Positions 7,610 to 14,927 of a stretch of DNA of 35,779 nucleotides are shown piece after piece; positions within the stretch are counted from its first letter, which is position 1, and the number at the start of each line of letters is the position of its first letter. This DNA is from Candidatus Bathyarchaeota archaeon B24 (GTDB lineage: Archaea > Thermoproteota > CALKCG01 > B24): positions 29,064-64,842 of the forward strand of contig LUCB01000015.1 of the NCBI GenBank assembly GCA_001593865.1, given 5' to 3'. A program made the position numbers and the translations under genes. The notes under the pieces were generated by a model, which ran no database searches, had not been told where the DNA came from, and saw only the letters and a program-made list of their open reading frames with translations.

Positions 7610-8359
7610 TTAGACTTTGAACATTTCTTTAAACCTTAGAGCATCTTCCTTCATATAGATGTTGTTCCAGAGAACGTATACCTCAAGCCCCTTCTCCTCG
7701 AACGGCTTAACATACCGCTCGTATAGGGTTTTAAGGTCCTCCTCCGTGTACTTATAGCGATAGGCCCTCGAACCCAACCCATGAAGCCTATAATATATCG
7801 GGTTCACGTCATAGGTCTGGGTCTGGTTCTTAAACGGATCCACGACATGTATCAGGTCGAGCTCCATACACAGCCGCCTAACGGTCTCTGGGCTCCAAGA
7901 CCTGTGCCTAGGCTCCCAAGCAAGCCTCAGGCTTCCACGGTCTATAGTGCTGAGAAAACCCCTCATACCCTCTATATTCTCCTCGCTACAGGTAAACGAC
8001 GGGGGACACTGCAAGACGACTATACTAGCCTCCAGAGCCTCCGCTATACGTCTAGTATCCCTCCAAGCCCTATAATTCACCTCCGTAGGCCTCAAAAAAC
8101 CATACCCCTCCACCTCCTCCTGGGTAAGCTTTAACCCACTCCTCCTCCACGTAGGGCTCTTAGCCGGATGGGTCAAACCCTGAAAGGCCTTCATCGTAAA
8201 CTCGAAACCCTCAGGAGCCTCATTCCTCCATCTCTCGACGGTCTCGACCCTGGGAAGCCTGTAGAAGGTGGATTGAACCTCCACGAGGTCGAAAAGTTTA
8301 AAGTAGCTCCTCCTACCACCGGAGAAACCGCAACACCCGACCTTTATCAAACCCGACAC
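7610..8359 (-). CDS. DUF72 family TIM-barrel protein
   Basis: The 249-residue protein fits DUF72 (YecE-like): N-terminal VGCCGFSGG, then the LVEVQSTFYRLP segment, FTMKAFQGLTHP, an LQCPPSF strand, the LAWEPRH segment and YYRLHG near the C-terminus. The fold is a TIM barrel; a hydrolase or nucleic-acid-related role has been suggested for the family but no reaction is established. The start is GTG at 8359. A CTTTAAT element (about 8377-8384) lies some 20-25 bases before it on the minus strand, so the message is probably leaderless. DUF72 and the HhH-bearing DUF763 are neighbours on the same strand, which may hint at a shared nucleic-acid function; this is inference. Confidence 0.82.
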   Translation of the reverse strand: MSGLIKVGCCGFSGGRRSYFKLFDLVEVQSTFYRLPRVETVERWRNEAPEGFEFTMKAFQGLTHPAKSPTWRRSGLKLTQEEVEGYGFLRPTEVNYRAWRDTRRIAEALEASIVVLQCPPSFTCSEENIEGMRGFLSTIDRGSLRLAWEPRHRSWSPETVRRLCMELDLIHVVDPFKNQTQTYDVNPIYYRLHGLGSRAYRYKYTEEDLKTLYERYVKPFEEKGLEVYVLWNNIYMKEDALRFKEMFKV

Positions 8360-8454
8360 CCAGATACATATCTTCGATTAAAGACTTTAGATTTGCTTCG
8401 CTACCGTCCAATCATCTTATTAATGGCTAAACAAAACTTGTTATACAGACAGCC

Positions 8455-8838
8455 ATGTCTTTTGAAGAGGCTGAGATCCTCAGGAAGAGAGCTGAGGATT
8501 TCTTGAGAAACGCCGAGAGGCTTGTCGAGGAGCAGGTCTGGGATTTAGCCGCCTTTAACATCGAACAATATTGTCAGCTTCTTCTAAAGTATAAACTCTT
8601 GATTAAAACAGGCACCTACCCTAGAACACACTCTCTTACGGGACTTGTGAGGAGGCTATCGGAATTCTCCTCCAACCTGAAAGCGCTCCTAAAGGGTGAA
8701 AACATCGTTTATTTAACCAAGGTCGAGGATGCATACATAGGCGCTAGATACCTCCCTAGACGCTATGAAGAGCTTGAGGTTAAGAGCGTACTCAAGTTCG
8801 TTAAGGAGGTGTTTAAGCCCCTTGTCGAACAGGTTTGA
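8455..8838 (+). CDS. HEPN domain protein (toxin of HEPN/MNT module)
   Basis: An all-helical 127-residue HEPN protein. It shows the family core DLAAFNIEQYCQLLLKYKLL (about 30-49), the PRTHSL turn with R57 and H59, and the conserved DAYIGARYLP stretch (92-101). In studied HEPN/MNT pairs the HEPN protein is an RNase or tRNA-cleaving toxin, and the MNT protein neutralises it, in some cases by nucleotide transfer to a tyrosine. Here R57 and H59 are only two apart, so the classical Rx4-6H catalytic motif is not evident; activity is uncertain. The ATG at 8455 lies about 35 bases after a TCTTATTAAT element. The gene overlaps the MNT partner by 17 bases. Confidence 0.83.
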   Translation: MSFEEAEILRKRAEDFLRNAERLVEEQVWDLAAFNIEQYCQLLLKYKLLIKTGTYPRTHSLTGLVRRLSEFSSNLKALLKGENIVYLTKVEDAYIGARYLPRRYEELEVKSVLKFVKEVFKPLVEQV

Positions 8839-9160
8839 CCTCTACATAAGAGCCGGTCAGAAGACCCTTAGGCAGCTGGAGAATTATATGGAGGTCGCTA
8901 GGAAGGTTAAAGAAATAGTTAAATCGACATGGCCGGATGCTAACGTCTACGTCTTCGGCTCTGTGGTCGAGGGTCGATACACCGCGGCGAGCGACATAGA
9001 TATCCTAATCCTAGTAGACCGCTACGATAAAGACGAAGCGTACAGGGTTAAGGCCTTGATCTATGAAACGATAGATGCCCCGGTAGAAGTCCACCTAGCG
9101 ACCGACAGGGAATTCGAAACCTGGTACAGCAGGTTTATAGACAGGCTTATAGAAGTCTAG
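8822..9160 (+). CDS. Minimal nucleotidyltransferase (MNT antitoxin)
   Basis: The start chosen is TTG at 8822, because GGAGGT (8805-8810) lies 11 bases upstream and the upstream frame lies within the HEPN gene. The 112-residue product has the nucleotidyltransferase signature GS (46-47) followed by DID (58-60) and a third acidic candidate, E89 in VEVHL. This is the small MNT type that pairs with HEPN toxins; such antitoxins can transfer AMP to the cognate HEPN protein. The 17-base overlap with the HEPN stop implies translational coupling. The C-terminus is complete. Confidence 0.83.
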   Translation: MSNRFDLYIRAGQKTLRQLENYMEVARKVKEIVKSTWPDANVYVFGSVVEGRYTAASDIDILILVDRYDKDEAYRVKALIYETIDAPVEVHLATDREFETWYSRFIDRLIEV

Positions 9161-9195
9161 CACGATATCTTTACTTCCAGGGTAGAGGTGTAAAC

Positions 9196-9426
9196 TTGAC
9201 CGTTCGTTTAAGAATGCATCGTTCAGGCCTGTCCTACATCCAGACGGAGCTATCTCCATATGATGTTAAGTATCTTGTGCTACTGGCTACCGAAGACGGA
9301 AAGGTAACGGACATCGTACCCGTATATAAGACAAAGATCCACCCTGACGCGTTAACCTCCCTCGAAGACGTGCAGAGACTTCTGAAGGAAGGCGAAGACA
9401 TATCGGTGGTCATAGAGGTCGTCTAA
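9196..9426 (+). CDS. Small conserved-looking protein of unknown function
   Basis: A 76-residue acidic protein, not recognised. Predicted pattern is strand-rich (YLVLLATEDGKVTDIVPVYKT) ending in a helix and a strand (ISVVIEVV). There is no membrane segment and no cysteine. The start is TTG at 9196 with AGAGGTG at 9184-9190, five bases upstream, supporting real translation. It lies 35 bases after the MNT gene and 57 bases before pyrF. The pyrF gene has its own TATA-like box, so this gene may be cotranscribed with the HEPN/MNT pair instead. Confidence 0.55.
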   Translation: MTVRLRMHRSGLSYIQTELSPYDVKYLVLLATEDGKVTDIVPVYKTKIHPDALTSLEDVQRLLKEGEDISVVIEVV

Positions 9427-9451
9427 CTAAGTTCATAGAAGACTTAGAAAC

Positions 9452-9460
9452 GTTAAATTC
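9452..9460 (+). promoter_or_regulatory. TATA-like box of pyrF
   Basis: GTTAAATTC is centred about 28 bases before the ATG at 9484. This spacing implies a leaderless pyrF transcript. Confidence 0.5.
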
Positions 9461-9483
9461 ATACACGTCTAGATAGGTCTGGT

Positions 9484-10236
9484 ATGTCTAGGTTCAGGTC
9501 TGAGGTCGAGAAGGCAAGTAGGGAGAGATGCTCTAGGATAGTTTTAGCCCTCGACATACTCGAGCCGTCTAAAGACAGGCTTTACGAGAAGGCGCTCTGG
9601 GTAATGCGGGAAGCATCCGAAAACGTATGCTGCTTCAAAATAGGTATACCCACCGTGCTTAAGCTGGGGCTTTCTGACGTATCTAGGCTTGTCGAGGAGG
9701 CGCATGACATGGGCTTACCGGTCATAATGGATTGCAAGCTAGGCGATGTCGGACACGTGAACAAGATGATGGCTATCCTATACTTCGAAGCGGGTTTCGA
9801 CGCCCTCACCGTGAACACCCTCGTAGGCTTCGAGGGAGGCTTAGACTCCGTCATAGAGGAGTCCAAGAAGAGAGACAGGGGGATCCTGCCGCTCGTCTAC
9901 ATGAGCCATAAGGGCGCGGAGGAAACTTTCGGCCAGACGGTCCTGAGCAAAGATGGGACGGCTAGGAAAATGTACGAGGTTCTCGCCGAGAGGGTTAAGC
10001 GTTGGGATGTCGACGGCATCGTCGTCGGAGCCACCAGACCAGAAGTGATCAGGGAGGTCCGCGACATAGTTGGACCGGATACGCCGATATACTCCCCAGG
10101 CGTGATCTTCCAAGGCGGGTCGCTTAGAGACGCGTTAGAAGCAGGGTCGACCTACCTGATAGTAGGCCGAGCGATATACCTCAGCGAAAACCCGAGGGAG
10201 GAGTCTGCGAGGCTCAAGAAAATTTTATCGACATAA
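9484..10236 (+). CDS. pyrF: Orotidine 5'-phosphate decarboxylase
   Basis: The 250-residue TIM barrel catalyses decarboxylation of OMP to UMP, the last step of pyrimidine synthesis. Visible family residues are D24 in LALDI, K52 in FKIG and the catalytic D83-x-K85-x2-D88 array (MDCKLGDVGH), then GATRPE, SPGVIFQGGS for the phosphate-binding loop and IVGRAIY at the end. The C-terminal signatures and length fit the archaeal OMPDC group. KLGD replaces the more frequent KxxD variants but keeps all charged positions. No other pyr gene is in the window. Confidence 0.92.
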   Translation: MSRFRSEVEKASRERCSRIVLALDILEPSKDRLYEKALWVMREASENVCCFKIGIPTVLKLGLSDVSRLVEEAHDMGLPVIMDCKLGDVGHVNKMMAILYFEAGFDALTVNTLVGFEGGLDSVIEESKKRDRGILPLVYMSHKGAEETFGQTVLSKDGTARKMYEVLAERVKRWDVDGIVVGATRPEVIREVRDIVGPDTPIYSPGVIFQGGSLRDALEAGSTYLIVGRAIYLSENPREESARLKKILST

Positions 10237-10240
10237 AACT

Positions 10241-10249
10241 TTTATAAAC
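10241..10249 (+). promoter_or_regulatory. TATA box of inositol-1-phosphate synthase gene
   Basis: TTTATAAAC is centred 29 bases before the ATG at 10274. It is a near-consensus archaeal TATA box, and the message is probably leaderless. Confidence 0.65.
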
Positions 10250-10273
10250 ATAAAACATTATTCAGCCTCAGAA

Positions 10274-11341
10274 ATGGCCAAGATTCGGGTTGCTTTAGCC
10301 GGTGTAGGCAACTGTGCTTCTGCCCTCGTTCAAGGGGTGTATTTCTACGCCGAGGCTGGCTGTGGCAAGGTTCCTGGGCTACTACACTACGACTTCGGAG
10401 GCTATATGCCTGGGGATATAGAGTTCGTAGCCGCTTTCGACGTCGACGGTAGGAAGGTCGGTAAAGACCTGGCGGACGCTATATTCCAAAAGCCCAACAA
10501 CACGAGGGTTTTCTATAAACCGCCCAGGACCGGTGTCGTAGTTCAGAGAGCGCCGACGTTGGATGGATTGGGGAGGCACCTGAAAACCGTGGTCGAGGAG
10601 AGCGGTGAGAAACCGGTGGATGTGGTAGACGTCTTAAAAAGCGTTAACGCCGACGTCTTGGTTAACTATGTACCCGTGGGCTCAGAGAGGGCTGCGAGGT
10701 TTTACGCGGCTCAAGCCTTGGAGGCCGGGTGCGGCTTCGTGAACGCTATGCCTGCGTTCATAGCGTCTAGTAAGACGTGGCAGAGGAGGTTTAGACGGGC
10801 TAGGCTACCCCTGGCCGGCGACGACGTCATGAGTCAAATAGGCGCTACGGTTCTACACAAGTCGATCGTGAAGCTTCTCGTCGATAGGGGGGTCGAGGTT
10901 CTCGAAAGCTATCAGCTCAACATAGGTGGGGATATGGATTTCCTTAACATGCTCGACGAGGATAGGTTGAAGACTAAACGGATCAGTAAGACTATGGCTG
11001 TTCAGTCGATGCTGTCTGAGCCTATACCGCTCAGGATCGGGCCGAGTGACTATGTGGAGTTCCTAGAGAACCGTAAAATCTGTTATATATACATACGGGG
11101 CGGATACTTCGGAGGCTCTCCGGTCACCATAGATGTCAAGCTTCAAGTCTGGGATGCACCTAACTCGGCGGGTATGATAATAGACGTGGTTAGAGCGGTG
11201 AAACTCGCCTTGGACAGGGGTATAGGCGGCCCCTTGATAAGCATATCCGCCTATGCTTTCAAACATCCACCCGTTCAGATGCCTGTCGAGGAGGCTAAGA
11301 AGCGGGTTGAAGAATTTATCAGAGGCCTCCGCTCTTCCTGA
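10274..11341 (+). CDS. ino1: Myo-inositol-1-phosphate synthase
   Basis: NAD-dependent isomerisation of glucose 6-phosphate to inositol 1-phosphate. The 355-residue protein opens with the NAD-binding turn GVGNCAS (10-16). It retains [39 protein letters not shown] and [15 protein letters not shown], the conserved catalytic-domain blocks of the archaeal/actinobacterial short form. In archaea the product feeds archaetidylinositol lipids and, in some hyperthermophiles, di-myo-inositol phosphate. It sits 37 bases after pyrF but has a strong TATA box of its own. Its last 23 bases overlap the 3' end of the ribbon-helix-helix gene on the other strand. Confidence 0.93.
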   Translation: MAKIRVALAGVGNCASALVQGVYFYAEAGCGKVPGLLHYDFGGYMPGDIEFVAAFDVDGRKVGKDLADAIFQKPNNTRVFYKPPRTGVVVQRAPTLDGLGRHLKTVVEESGEKPVDVVDVLKSVNADVLVNYVPVGSERAARFYAAQALEAGCGFVNAMPAFIASSKTWQRRFRRARLPLAGDDVMSQIGATVLHKSIVKLLVDRGVEVLESYQLNIGGDMDFLNMLDEDRLKTKRISKTMAVQSMLSEPIPLRIGPSDYVEFLENRKICYIYIRGGYFGGSPVTIDVKLQVWDAPNSAGMIIDVVRAVKLALDRGIGGPLISISAYAFKHPPVQMPVEEAKKRVEEFIRGLRSS

Positions 11342-11489
11342 AACCTCCCCTGTCCCAAAGCTCCCTTCTAACGAGGTCTCTTACAGCCGCCCTTATCGCA
11401 GCGCTTCTGTTGGGGTACAGACCGAGCCTAACCAGCTCATCTATGCCTTCTAAGAGCGCCTCAGGTATCTTGACGGTCACGAGCTTCAT
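11319..11489 (-). CDS. Ribbon-helix-helix (CopG-like) regulator
   Basis: A 56-residue protein from the ATG at 11487-11489: strand KLVTVKIPE, helix [12 protein letters not shown], turn YPNRSAA and helix [13 protein letters not shown], the usual RHH DNA-binding unit, with a basic, glycine-containing tail. It probably dimerises and binds a short inverted repeat. The frame is open up to 11549 but the extra 20 residues do not resemble the family. It overlaps the ino1 3' end tail-to-tail by 23 bases. Target genes are unknown; autoregulation and control of neighbours are the usual options. Confidence 0.75.
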   Translation of the reverse strand: MKLVTVKIPEALLEGIDELVRLGLYPNRSAAIRAAVRDLVRRELWDRGGFRKSGGL

Positions 11490-11722
11490 GCGGAATCTTC
11501 TGTAGGGGATTGTGTTAATCAAAGTTTTTACAGTCGACTTTTGAAACACCGCATGGAGCCTATAACGCGATTAACTCGTTTCCGGAAATACAATCTTTAA
11601 CCGGGTGTTTATAGCTTCTTAAGCCAAGTCTAGGTTAAACACGTCGAACGTGAACGGCATACCTCAATGTAGGGTGAAAACCTTATTAGCGTCGTCGGAT
11701 GGATAAGATCCCTGGGATTGCC
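11490..11722. other. Divergent gap between RHH gene and S25e
   Basis: This stretch holds promoters for the flanking genes but no gene I can support. A CCTTATTAG element (11681-11689) is about 38 bases before the preferred S25e start. A short CACGT-CGA-ACGTG inverted repeat (about 11640-11652) is a possible operator. No tRNA-like or C/D-box structure was recognised. Confidence 0.35.
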
Positions 11723-12064
11723 ATGGGGGGAACTAGAAAGAAATCTCTATCTCAGATGTACAAGGCTCAGCTGGTTAAAGAGCGGAAAACGGGTAAACGT
11801 AGGGAGAAGGGGAAGGAGAAACGTAGGGTTAGCGACGTATCGACGGAGGGGTTCTTCATAGACATGGACGGAACACAGCTCGTCAAAGAGGTTTCGACCA
11901 TGAAGGTCATAACACCGTTCGAGGTCGCCTCGAAGTTCAAGGTGAAGCTCAGCACGGCTAAGGATATACTCGAGGAGCTGTGGAGGAAAGGATACATCAC
12001 ACCGGTCTCGGGAAATAACAGGATTAGAGTGTTCAAGTTTGTAGGAGCCGCTAAACCGTCCTAA
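11723..12064 (+). CDS. rps25e: Ribosomal protein S25e (eS25)
   Basis: The product has the family start MGGTRKKSLSQM, a very basic stretch (residues 10-37) and a winged-helix domain (ITPFEVASKFKVKLSTAKDILEELWRKGYI). This is eS25 of the small subunit, present in eukaryotes and TACK/Asgard archaea but not Euryarchaeota, so it is useful taxonomically. The ATG at 11723 is chosen because archaeal homologues begin MGG; an in-frame ATG at 11699 would add eight residues, but it lies only about 15 bases after the TATA-like box. The last 14 bases overlap the cyclophilin-like gene on the other strand. Length is 113 residues. Confidence 0.88.
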   Translation: MGGTRKKSLSQMYKAQLVKERKTGKRREKGKEKRRVSDVSTEGFFIDMDGTQLVKEVSTMKVITPFEVASKFKVKLSTAKDILEELWRKGYITPVSGNNRIRVFKFVGAAKPS

Positions 12065-12419
12065 CCCTAACCCTGGTGCCGGATGGTATCTCGGCGAGCA
12101 CTTCGAAGCCGCTGGAAAGGTCACCTATCCTGTTGACCGGAGAGGATAGGCTGACGCTTCTGTAAAATAGACAGATAGCCTTACCCAGGGGCCAGTAGGC
12201 TATCCACCCTGGCTCGCATGTCCTCCTAGGTTTTTCAGGGCTCAACCTGTGGTCTATTATGAAGTATAGCCATCCGTCCTTAGATTCCACTCGCCCATCT
12301 AAGGGTAGTCGATTTATGAGCTTGTTGACCGTGTTTGGGGCGTAGATCTTCGAGAGTTCGCCGTAAACTTTTACGCCGTTCTCGAACTCGAATAAGACCT
12401 TAAACCTTGAAAGACTCAT
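12051..12419 (-). CDS. Cyclophilin-like fold protein (TM1367-like family)
   Basis: A 122-residue protein with an all-beta pattern and the conserved block GWIAYWPLGKAICLFYR followed by SPVNRIGDL and a closing SGTRVRVR strand. This matches the small prokaryotic cyclophilin-like family (Cyclophil_like), which shares the fold of cyclophilins but not clearly their peptidyl-prolyl isomerase residues. Function is unknown. The gene is tail-to-tail with S25e, overlapping it by 14 bases, and its 5' end is divergent from the coiled-coil gene at 12461, with only about 40 bases for both promoters. Confidence 0.72.
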   Translation of the reverse strand: MSLSRFKVLFEFENGVKVYGELSKIYAPNTVNKLINRLPLDGRVESKDGWLYFIIDHRLSPEKPRRTCEPGWIAYWPLGKAICLFYRSVSLSSPVNRIGDLSSGFEVLAEIPSGTRVRVRTV

Positions 12420-12460
12420 ACACTTAAACTTATAACGGCTAGGCTGTTAAGGATTTCTAG

Positions 12461-12685
12461 GTGTCTGCTTTGATGGCCGGAGATAAGAGGGTGGAGAGAG
12501 AGTACCGGAGACTTCTTAAGGAGAGGGATAGGCTTGTCGACGAGCTCCGCGACCTCAAGAAACGTTATGAGAAAGGAGAGATGGATGAGGAGACCTACCA
12601 GAGAAACCGCTACGACCTTGAACGCCGGATAGTCGAGGTTATGGATAGGATAACTCAGCTCAAGTTCCTTTTGGGAGCTGGGTAA
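12461..12685 (+). CDS. Small coiled-coil protein
   Basis: The 74-residue product is highly charged and almost wholly helical: heptad-like REYRRLLKERDRLVDELRDL, a break at GEMDEETYQ, then a second helix. The break resembles the G-x-I-x-xEEY turn of SHOCT-like hairpins, so a helical hairpin that mediates oligomerisation is likely. No catalytic motif is seen. The start may be GTG at 12461 or ATG at 12473; a TTAAACTTATAACG element (12424-12437) supports either. Function is unknown. Confidence 0.6.
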   Translation: MSALMAGDKRVEREYRRLLKERDRLVDELRDLKKRYEKGEMDEETYQRNRYDLERRIVEVMDRITQLKFLLGAG

Positions 12686-12743
12686 CGGTTAAAGCCCCCC
12701 TTGCTCCCGGTTATTACCCTAGCTGATACTTCTATGCGTGCCC

Positions 12744-12778
12744 GGAGGGTAAGCCTGCCCCTCCCCCTCTAGGTTTTT
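12744..12778 (+). terminator. Possible stem-loop and T-run
   Basis: GGAGGG (12744-12749) can pair with CCCTCC (12759-12764), and a five-T run follows at 12774-12778. It lies about 60-95 bases after the coiled-coil gene, in the 185-base gap before the next gene. The gap also holds the palindrome ATTACC-CGA-GGTAAT (12788-12802), a possible operator, and a CCTATAAGA element (about 12836-12844) that could be the TATA box of the next gene. Confidence 0.35.
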
Positions 12779-12870
12779 CCATGATAAATTACCCGAGGTA
12801 ATATATCCAAGCCTCGTATACTCAAGGAAGGGAAACCTATAAGATTCTTTAACCTACTTTAGGATGGGTA

Positions 12871-13146
12871 GTGGACGTGAACCCGTTGTTGTGGTGGCCT
12901 GTGATAGTCCTCGTGGTTGTGGTTAACCACTATTCCCTATCCTATAAGGGCGGTATGCGGATGAAGATCAAGCGGGTGAGGGTCTCCTCAGCCGTCTTTC
13001 TAGCGTCCTTCATAGCCTACCTCGTATGGCTCCTGCTGTACAGGTCTGGGGATACAGTTCTCGACTATAGCCCCATGCTTGGCTTCATATTCGCCGCCGT
13101 CTACCCGTGGCTCGTAGCCATAAGGGAATTCGAGAAAGAGAAGTAA
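12871..13146 (+). CDS. Small membrane protein, unknown function
   Basis: A 91-residue protein with three hydrophobic segments: about 6-20, 39-57 and 68-83, with basic residues (KGGMRMKIKRVR) between the first two and a charged end (EFEKEK). It is not recognised as a named family. The start is GTG at 12871, some 30 bases after a CCTATAAGA element. It may be a stand-alone gene, since about 100 bases separate it from rpoK. Confidence 0.55.
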   Translation: MDVNPLLWWPVIVLVVVVNHYSLSYKGGMRMKIKRVRVSSAVFLASFIAYLVWLLLYRSGDTVLDYSPMLGFIFAAVYPWLVAIREFEKEK

Positions 13147-13257
13147 CCATAACCGCACATCCGCTTACCACGGTAACCTTTATATGAAAGACCGTAGCGT
13201 TTCCATATTGTTTTCCGGGCCATAATACTTTGTTAAACGGCTGGACCTGTGGGGGGT

Positions 13258-13548
13258 ATGGTTAGGATCGCGGTCGATGAAGAGGTCGGGGACCGGTCTG
13301 AGAGGAGAATTCTGATAGGTCCCCCAAGGCTGACTAAGTACGAGAGGGCTAGGATAGTCGGCGCCAGGGCCCTTCAGATATCTATGGGCGCCCCCGTGCT
13401 TATCAAGCTTCCTGAAACGCTTACAGACCCCATCGAGATAGCCGTCTATGAGCTTGAGAAAGGGGTTCTTCCCATAACCGTCCGCCGGAGGCTTCCAGAC
13501 GGCACGTACCAGGATATTCCCCTACGTTGGCTTCTAGGTAGGGGGTAG
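13258..13548 (+). CDS. rpoK: RNA polymerase subunit Rpo6/RpoK (omega/RPB6 homologue)
   Basis: The core [24 protein letters not shown], then [26 protein letters not shown], is the conserved RPB6/omega domain that wraps the largest RNA polymerase subunit and helps assembly. The ATG at 13258 gives 96 residues; a GTG three codons earlier (13249) is possible. A CATAATAC element (about 13220-13228) lies about 30 bases upstream. The N-terminal 25 residues are acidic and charged, like the flexible RPB6 tail. In many archaea rpoK lies near rpoN and enolase; here it is about 19 kb away from them, next to signal peptidase and TBP genes. Confidence 0.92.
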   Translation: MVRIAVDEEVGDRSERRILIGPPRLTKYERARIVGARALQISMGAPVLIKLPETLTDPIEIAVYELEKGVLPITVRRRLPDGTYQDIPLRWLLGRG

Positions 13549-13551
13549 GCT

Positions 13552-13764
13552 TTGGATATGAGCAGAGACGACTTTGAAGCCCTGAGACGCTCCGTCGCCG
13601 CGATCTTAACGGTCTCCCTACTACTCATATTTTTCAGGATTCTAGGTTTCCGCCTGCTCGAGGACGCGTTCGAAACCCTGTGCATACACATACCCGCCCT
13701 CTCCGCTTTAATTTTATATATCTCGATAAGGATCGGTTGGTTGAAAATTGGTGGCCAAGGATAG
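13552..13764 (+). CDS. Small two-helix membrane protein, unknown function
   Basis: A 70-residue protein with two hydrophobic helices (about 17-32 and 46-61) and short charged ends. It starts with TTG at 13552 or ATG at 13558, immediately after the rpoK stop, and its end overlaps the signal peptidase start by 17 bases, so the three genes are probably one transcript. No family is recognised; association with the signal peptidase is only suggested by the overlap. Confidence 0.55.
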   Translation: MDMSRDDFEALRRSVAAILTVSLLLIFFRILGFRLLEDAFETLCIHIPALSALILYISIRIGWLKIGGQG

Positions 13765-14296
13765 GCTTAGACGTGTGAAACCTACTCTAAAGCTCATCAC
13801 GGTAATAGTCATACTGATTTCGGTCGTCTACGTTTCCTGGCTTTCGGCTAGATACTTCCTAGCCACGGATTATCCGCTCGTCTATGTAGCCTCGAACAGC
13901 ATGTATCCGACGTTGAGGGTCGGAGACCTACTGTTCGTCAAGGGGGTGAAGCCGGAGGATATACGGGTGGGGGATGTGGTGATCTTTATAAAACCCACGG
14001 GGACGGGGGAGCGTATAGTTCACAGGGTCGTGAGCATAAAAAGGGTCGACGGTAAGGTTCTGATAACCACCAAGGGGGACAATAACCCATCATCCATCTA
14101 TTGGGAGAGAGACTTCGATTCAAGTTACGTCGTCGGTAAGGTGTTCTTCTGGGTGAGGTTCATAGGCTTCATCCCCATGATACTCCAGGAGGAGTATGTG
14201 AAGTGGGGTATCACAGCGGTCTTGCTGATACTCATCCTATACGATTTCCTGTCAGGCATATTCGAGGAGGAGAAGCCGTCCGAGGGGGGAGAGTAG
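13748..14296 (+). CDS. Signal peptidase I (archaeal SEC11-like)
   Basis: The 182-residue membrane protease removes signal peptides from exported proteins. An N-terminal helix (about 17-38) is followed by the active-site block SNSMYPTL with nucleophile S51. The archaeal/ER-type histidine (H92 in IVHRV) is present in place of the bacterial lysine, and the TKGDNNP block supplies D111. A second hydrophobic helix (about 155-170) lies near the C-terminus, before an acidic tail. TTG at 13748 is the likely start. The gene overlaps the small membrane protein gene upstream. Confidence 0.9.
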   Translation: MVAKDRLRRVKPTLKLITVIVILISVVYVSWLSARYFLATDYPLVYVASNSMYPTLRVGDLLFVKGVKPEDIRVGDVVIFIKPTGTGERIVHRVVSIKRVDGKVLITTKGDNNPSSIYWERDFDSSYVVGKVFFWVRFIGFIPMILQEEYVKWGITAVLLILILYDFLSGIFEEEKPSEGGE

Positions 14297-14297
14297 C

Positions 14298-14308
14298 ATA
14301 TATAAGCT
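14298..14308 (+). promoter_or_regulatory. TATA box of the TBP gene
   Basis: CATATATAAGC is a strong TATA element about 50-60 bases before the TBP start. It predicts a leader of roughly 30 bases that contains the GGAGGAG Shine-Dalgarno site at 14347-14353. TBP binding to its own promoter would allow autoregulation. Confidence 0.55.
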
Positions 14309-14360
14309 TCCCTAAACAATATGTTTACCTCGATATCCGGTAGTCTGGAGGAGCTTGACC

Positions 14361-14927
14361 TTGCCGAAGGTTAAACCCATTATACAGATAGAAAACGTCG
14401 TGGCCTCTGTCACGTTAAACCAGACTCTTGACTTGATGTCTATAGTTAAAGCCCTCCCCGACATGGTGGAATATGAGCCTGAGCAGTTTCCGGGTCTCGT
14501 CTTCAGGCTGAAGAAGCCTAAAACGGCGACCCTTATCTTCAACTCTGGGAAGATGGTGTGTACAGGGGCTAAGTCTGAGGAGCTCGCTAAAAGAGCCGTT
14601 AGAAAGGTGATAAGGGAGCTTAAAAGAGGCGGCATAGTCATAATAGGTAAGCCTGAGATCAAGATTCAAAACATAGTCGCGTCCGCCAACATGGGCGGTA
14701 GAATAGACCTCGAGAGAGCAGTCTTCACGCTGGGTAAGACCATGTATGAGCCTGAGCAGTTTCCAGGGCTTATATACAGGATGGATGACCCCAAGGTCGT
14801 CATTCTACTGTTCGCAAGCGGTAAACTCGTGTGCACAGGGGCTAAGAAGGAGGAGGAGGTTAAGAGAGCCGTCTACAAGCTACAGAAGAGGCTTGAGGAG
14901 GAGGAGCTCATAACTTACGAGGAGTAG
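14361..14927 (+). CDS. tbp: TATA-box-binding protein
   Basis: The 188-residue protein is TBP, made of two direct repeats, each ending EPEQFPGL-(V/I)-(F/Y)R and SGK-(M/L)-VCTGAK. The repeats are 91 codons apart. It recognises promoter TATA boxes and recruits TFB and RNA polymerase. TTG at 14361 is preferred over TTG at 14355 because GGAGGAG (14347-14353) is then seven bases away, and the start [16 protein letters not shown] fits the family. An acidic C-terminal tail ([10 protein letters not shown]) is typical of archaeal TBPs. The last 20 bases overlap the NTase-kinase gene on the opposite strand. Confidence 0.95.
   Translation: MPKVKPIIQIENVVASVTLNQTLDLMSIVKALPDMVEYEPEQFPGLVFRLKKPKTATLIFNSGKMVCTGAKSEELAKRAVRKVIRELKRGGIVIIGKPEIKIQNIVASANMGGRIDLERAVFTLGKTMYEPEQFPGLIYRMDDPKVVILLFASGKLVCTGAKKEEEVKRAVYKLQKRLEEEELITYEE

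Noticed and set aside
12686-12870. C/D-box sRNA around ATGATAAA
   Set aside because: The C box is imperfect and no matching D box (CTGA) lies at the required distance.
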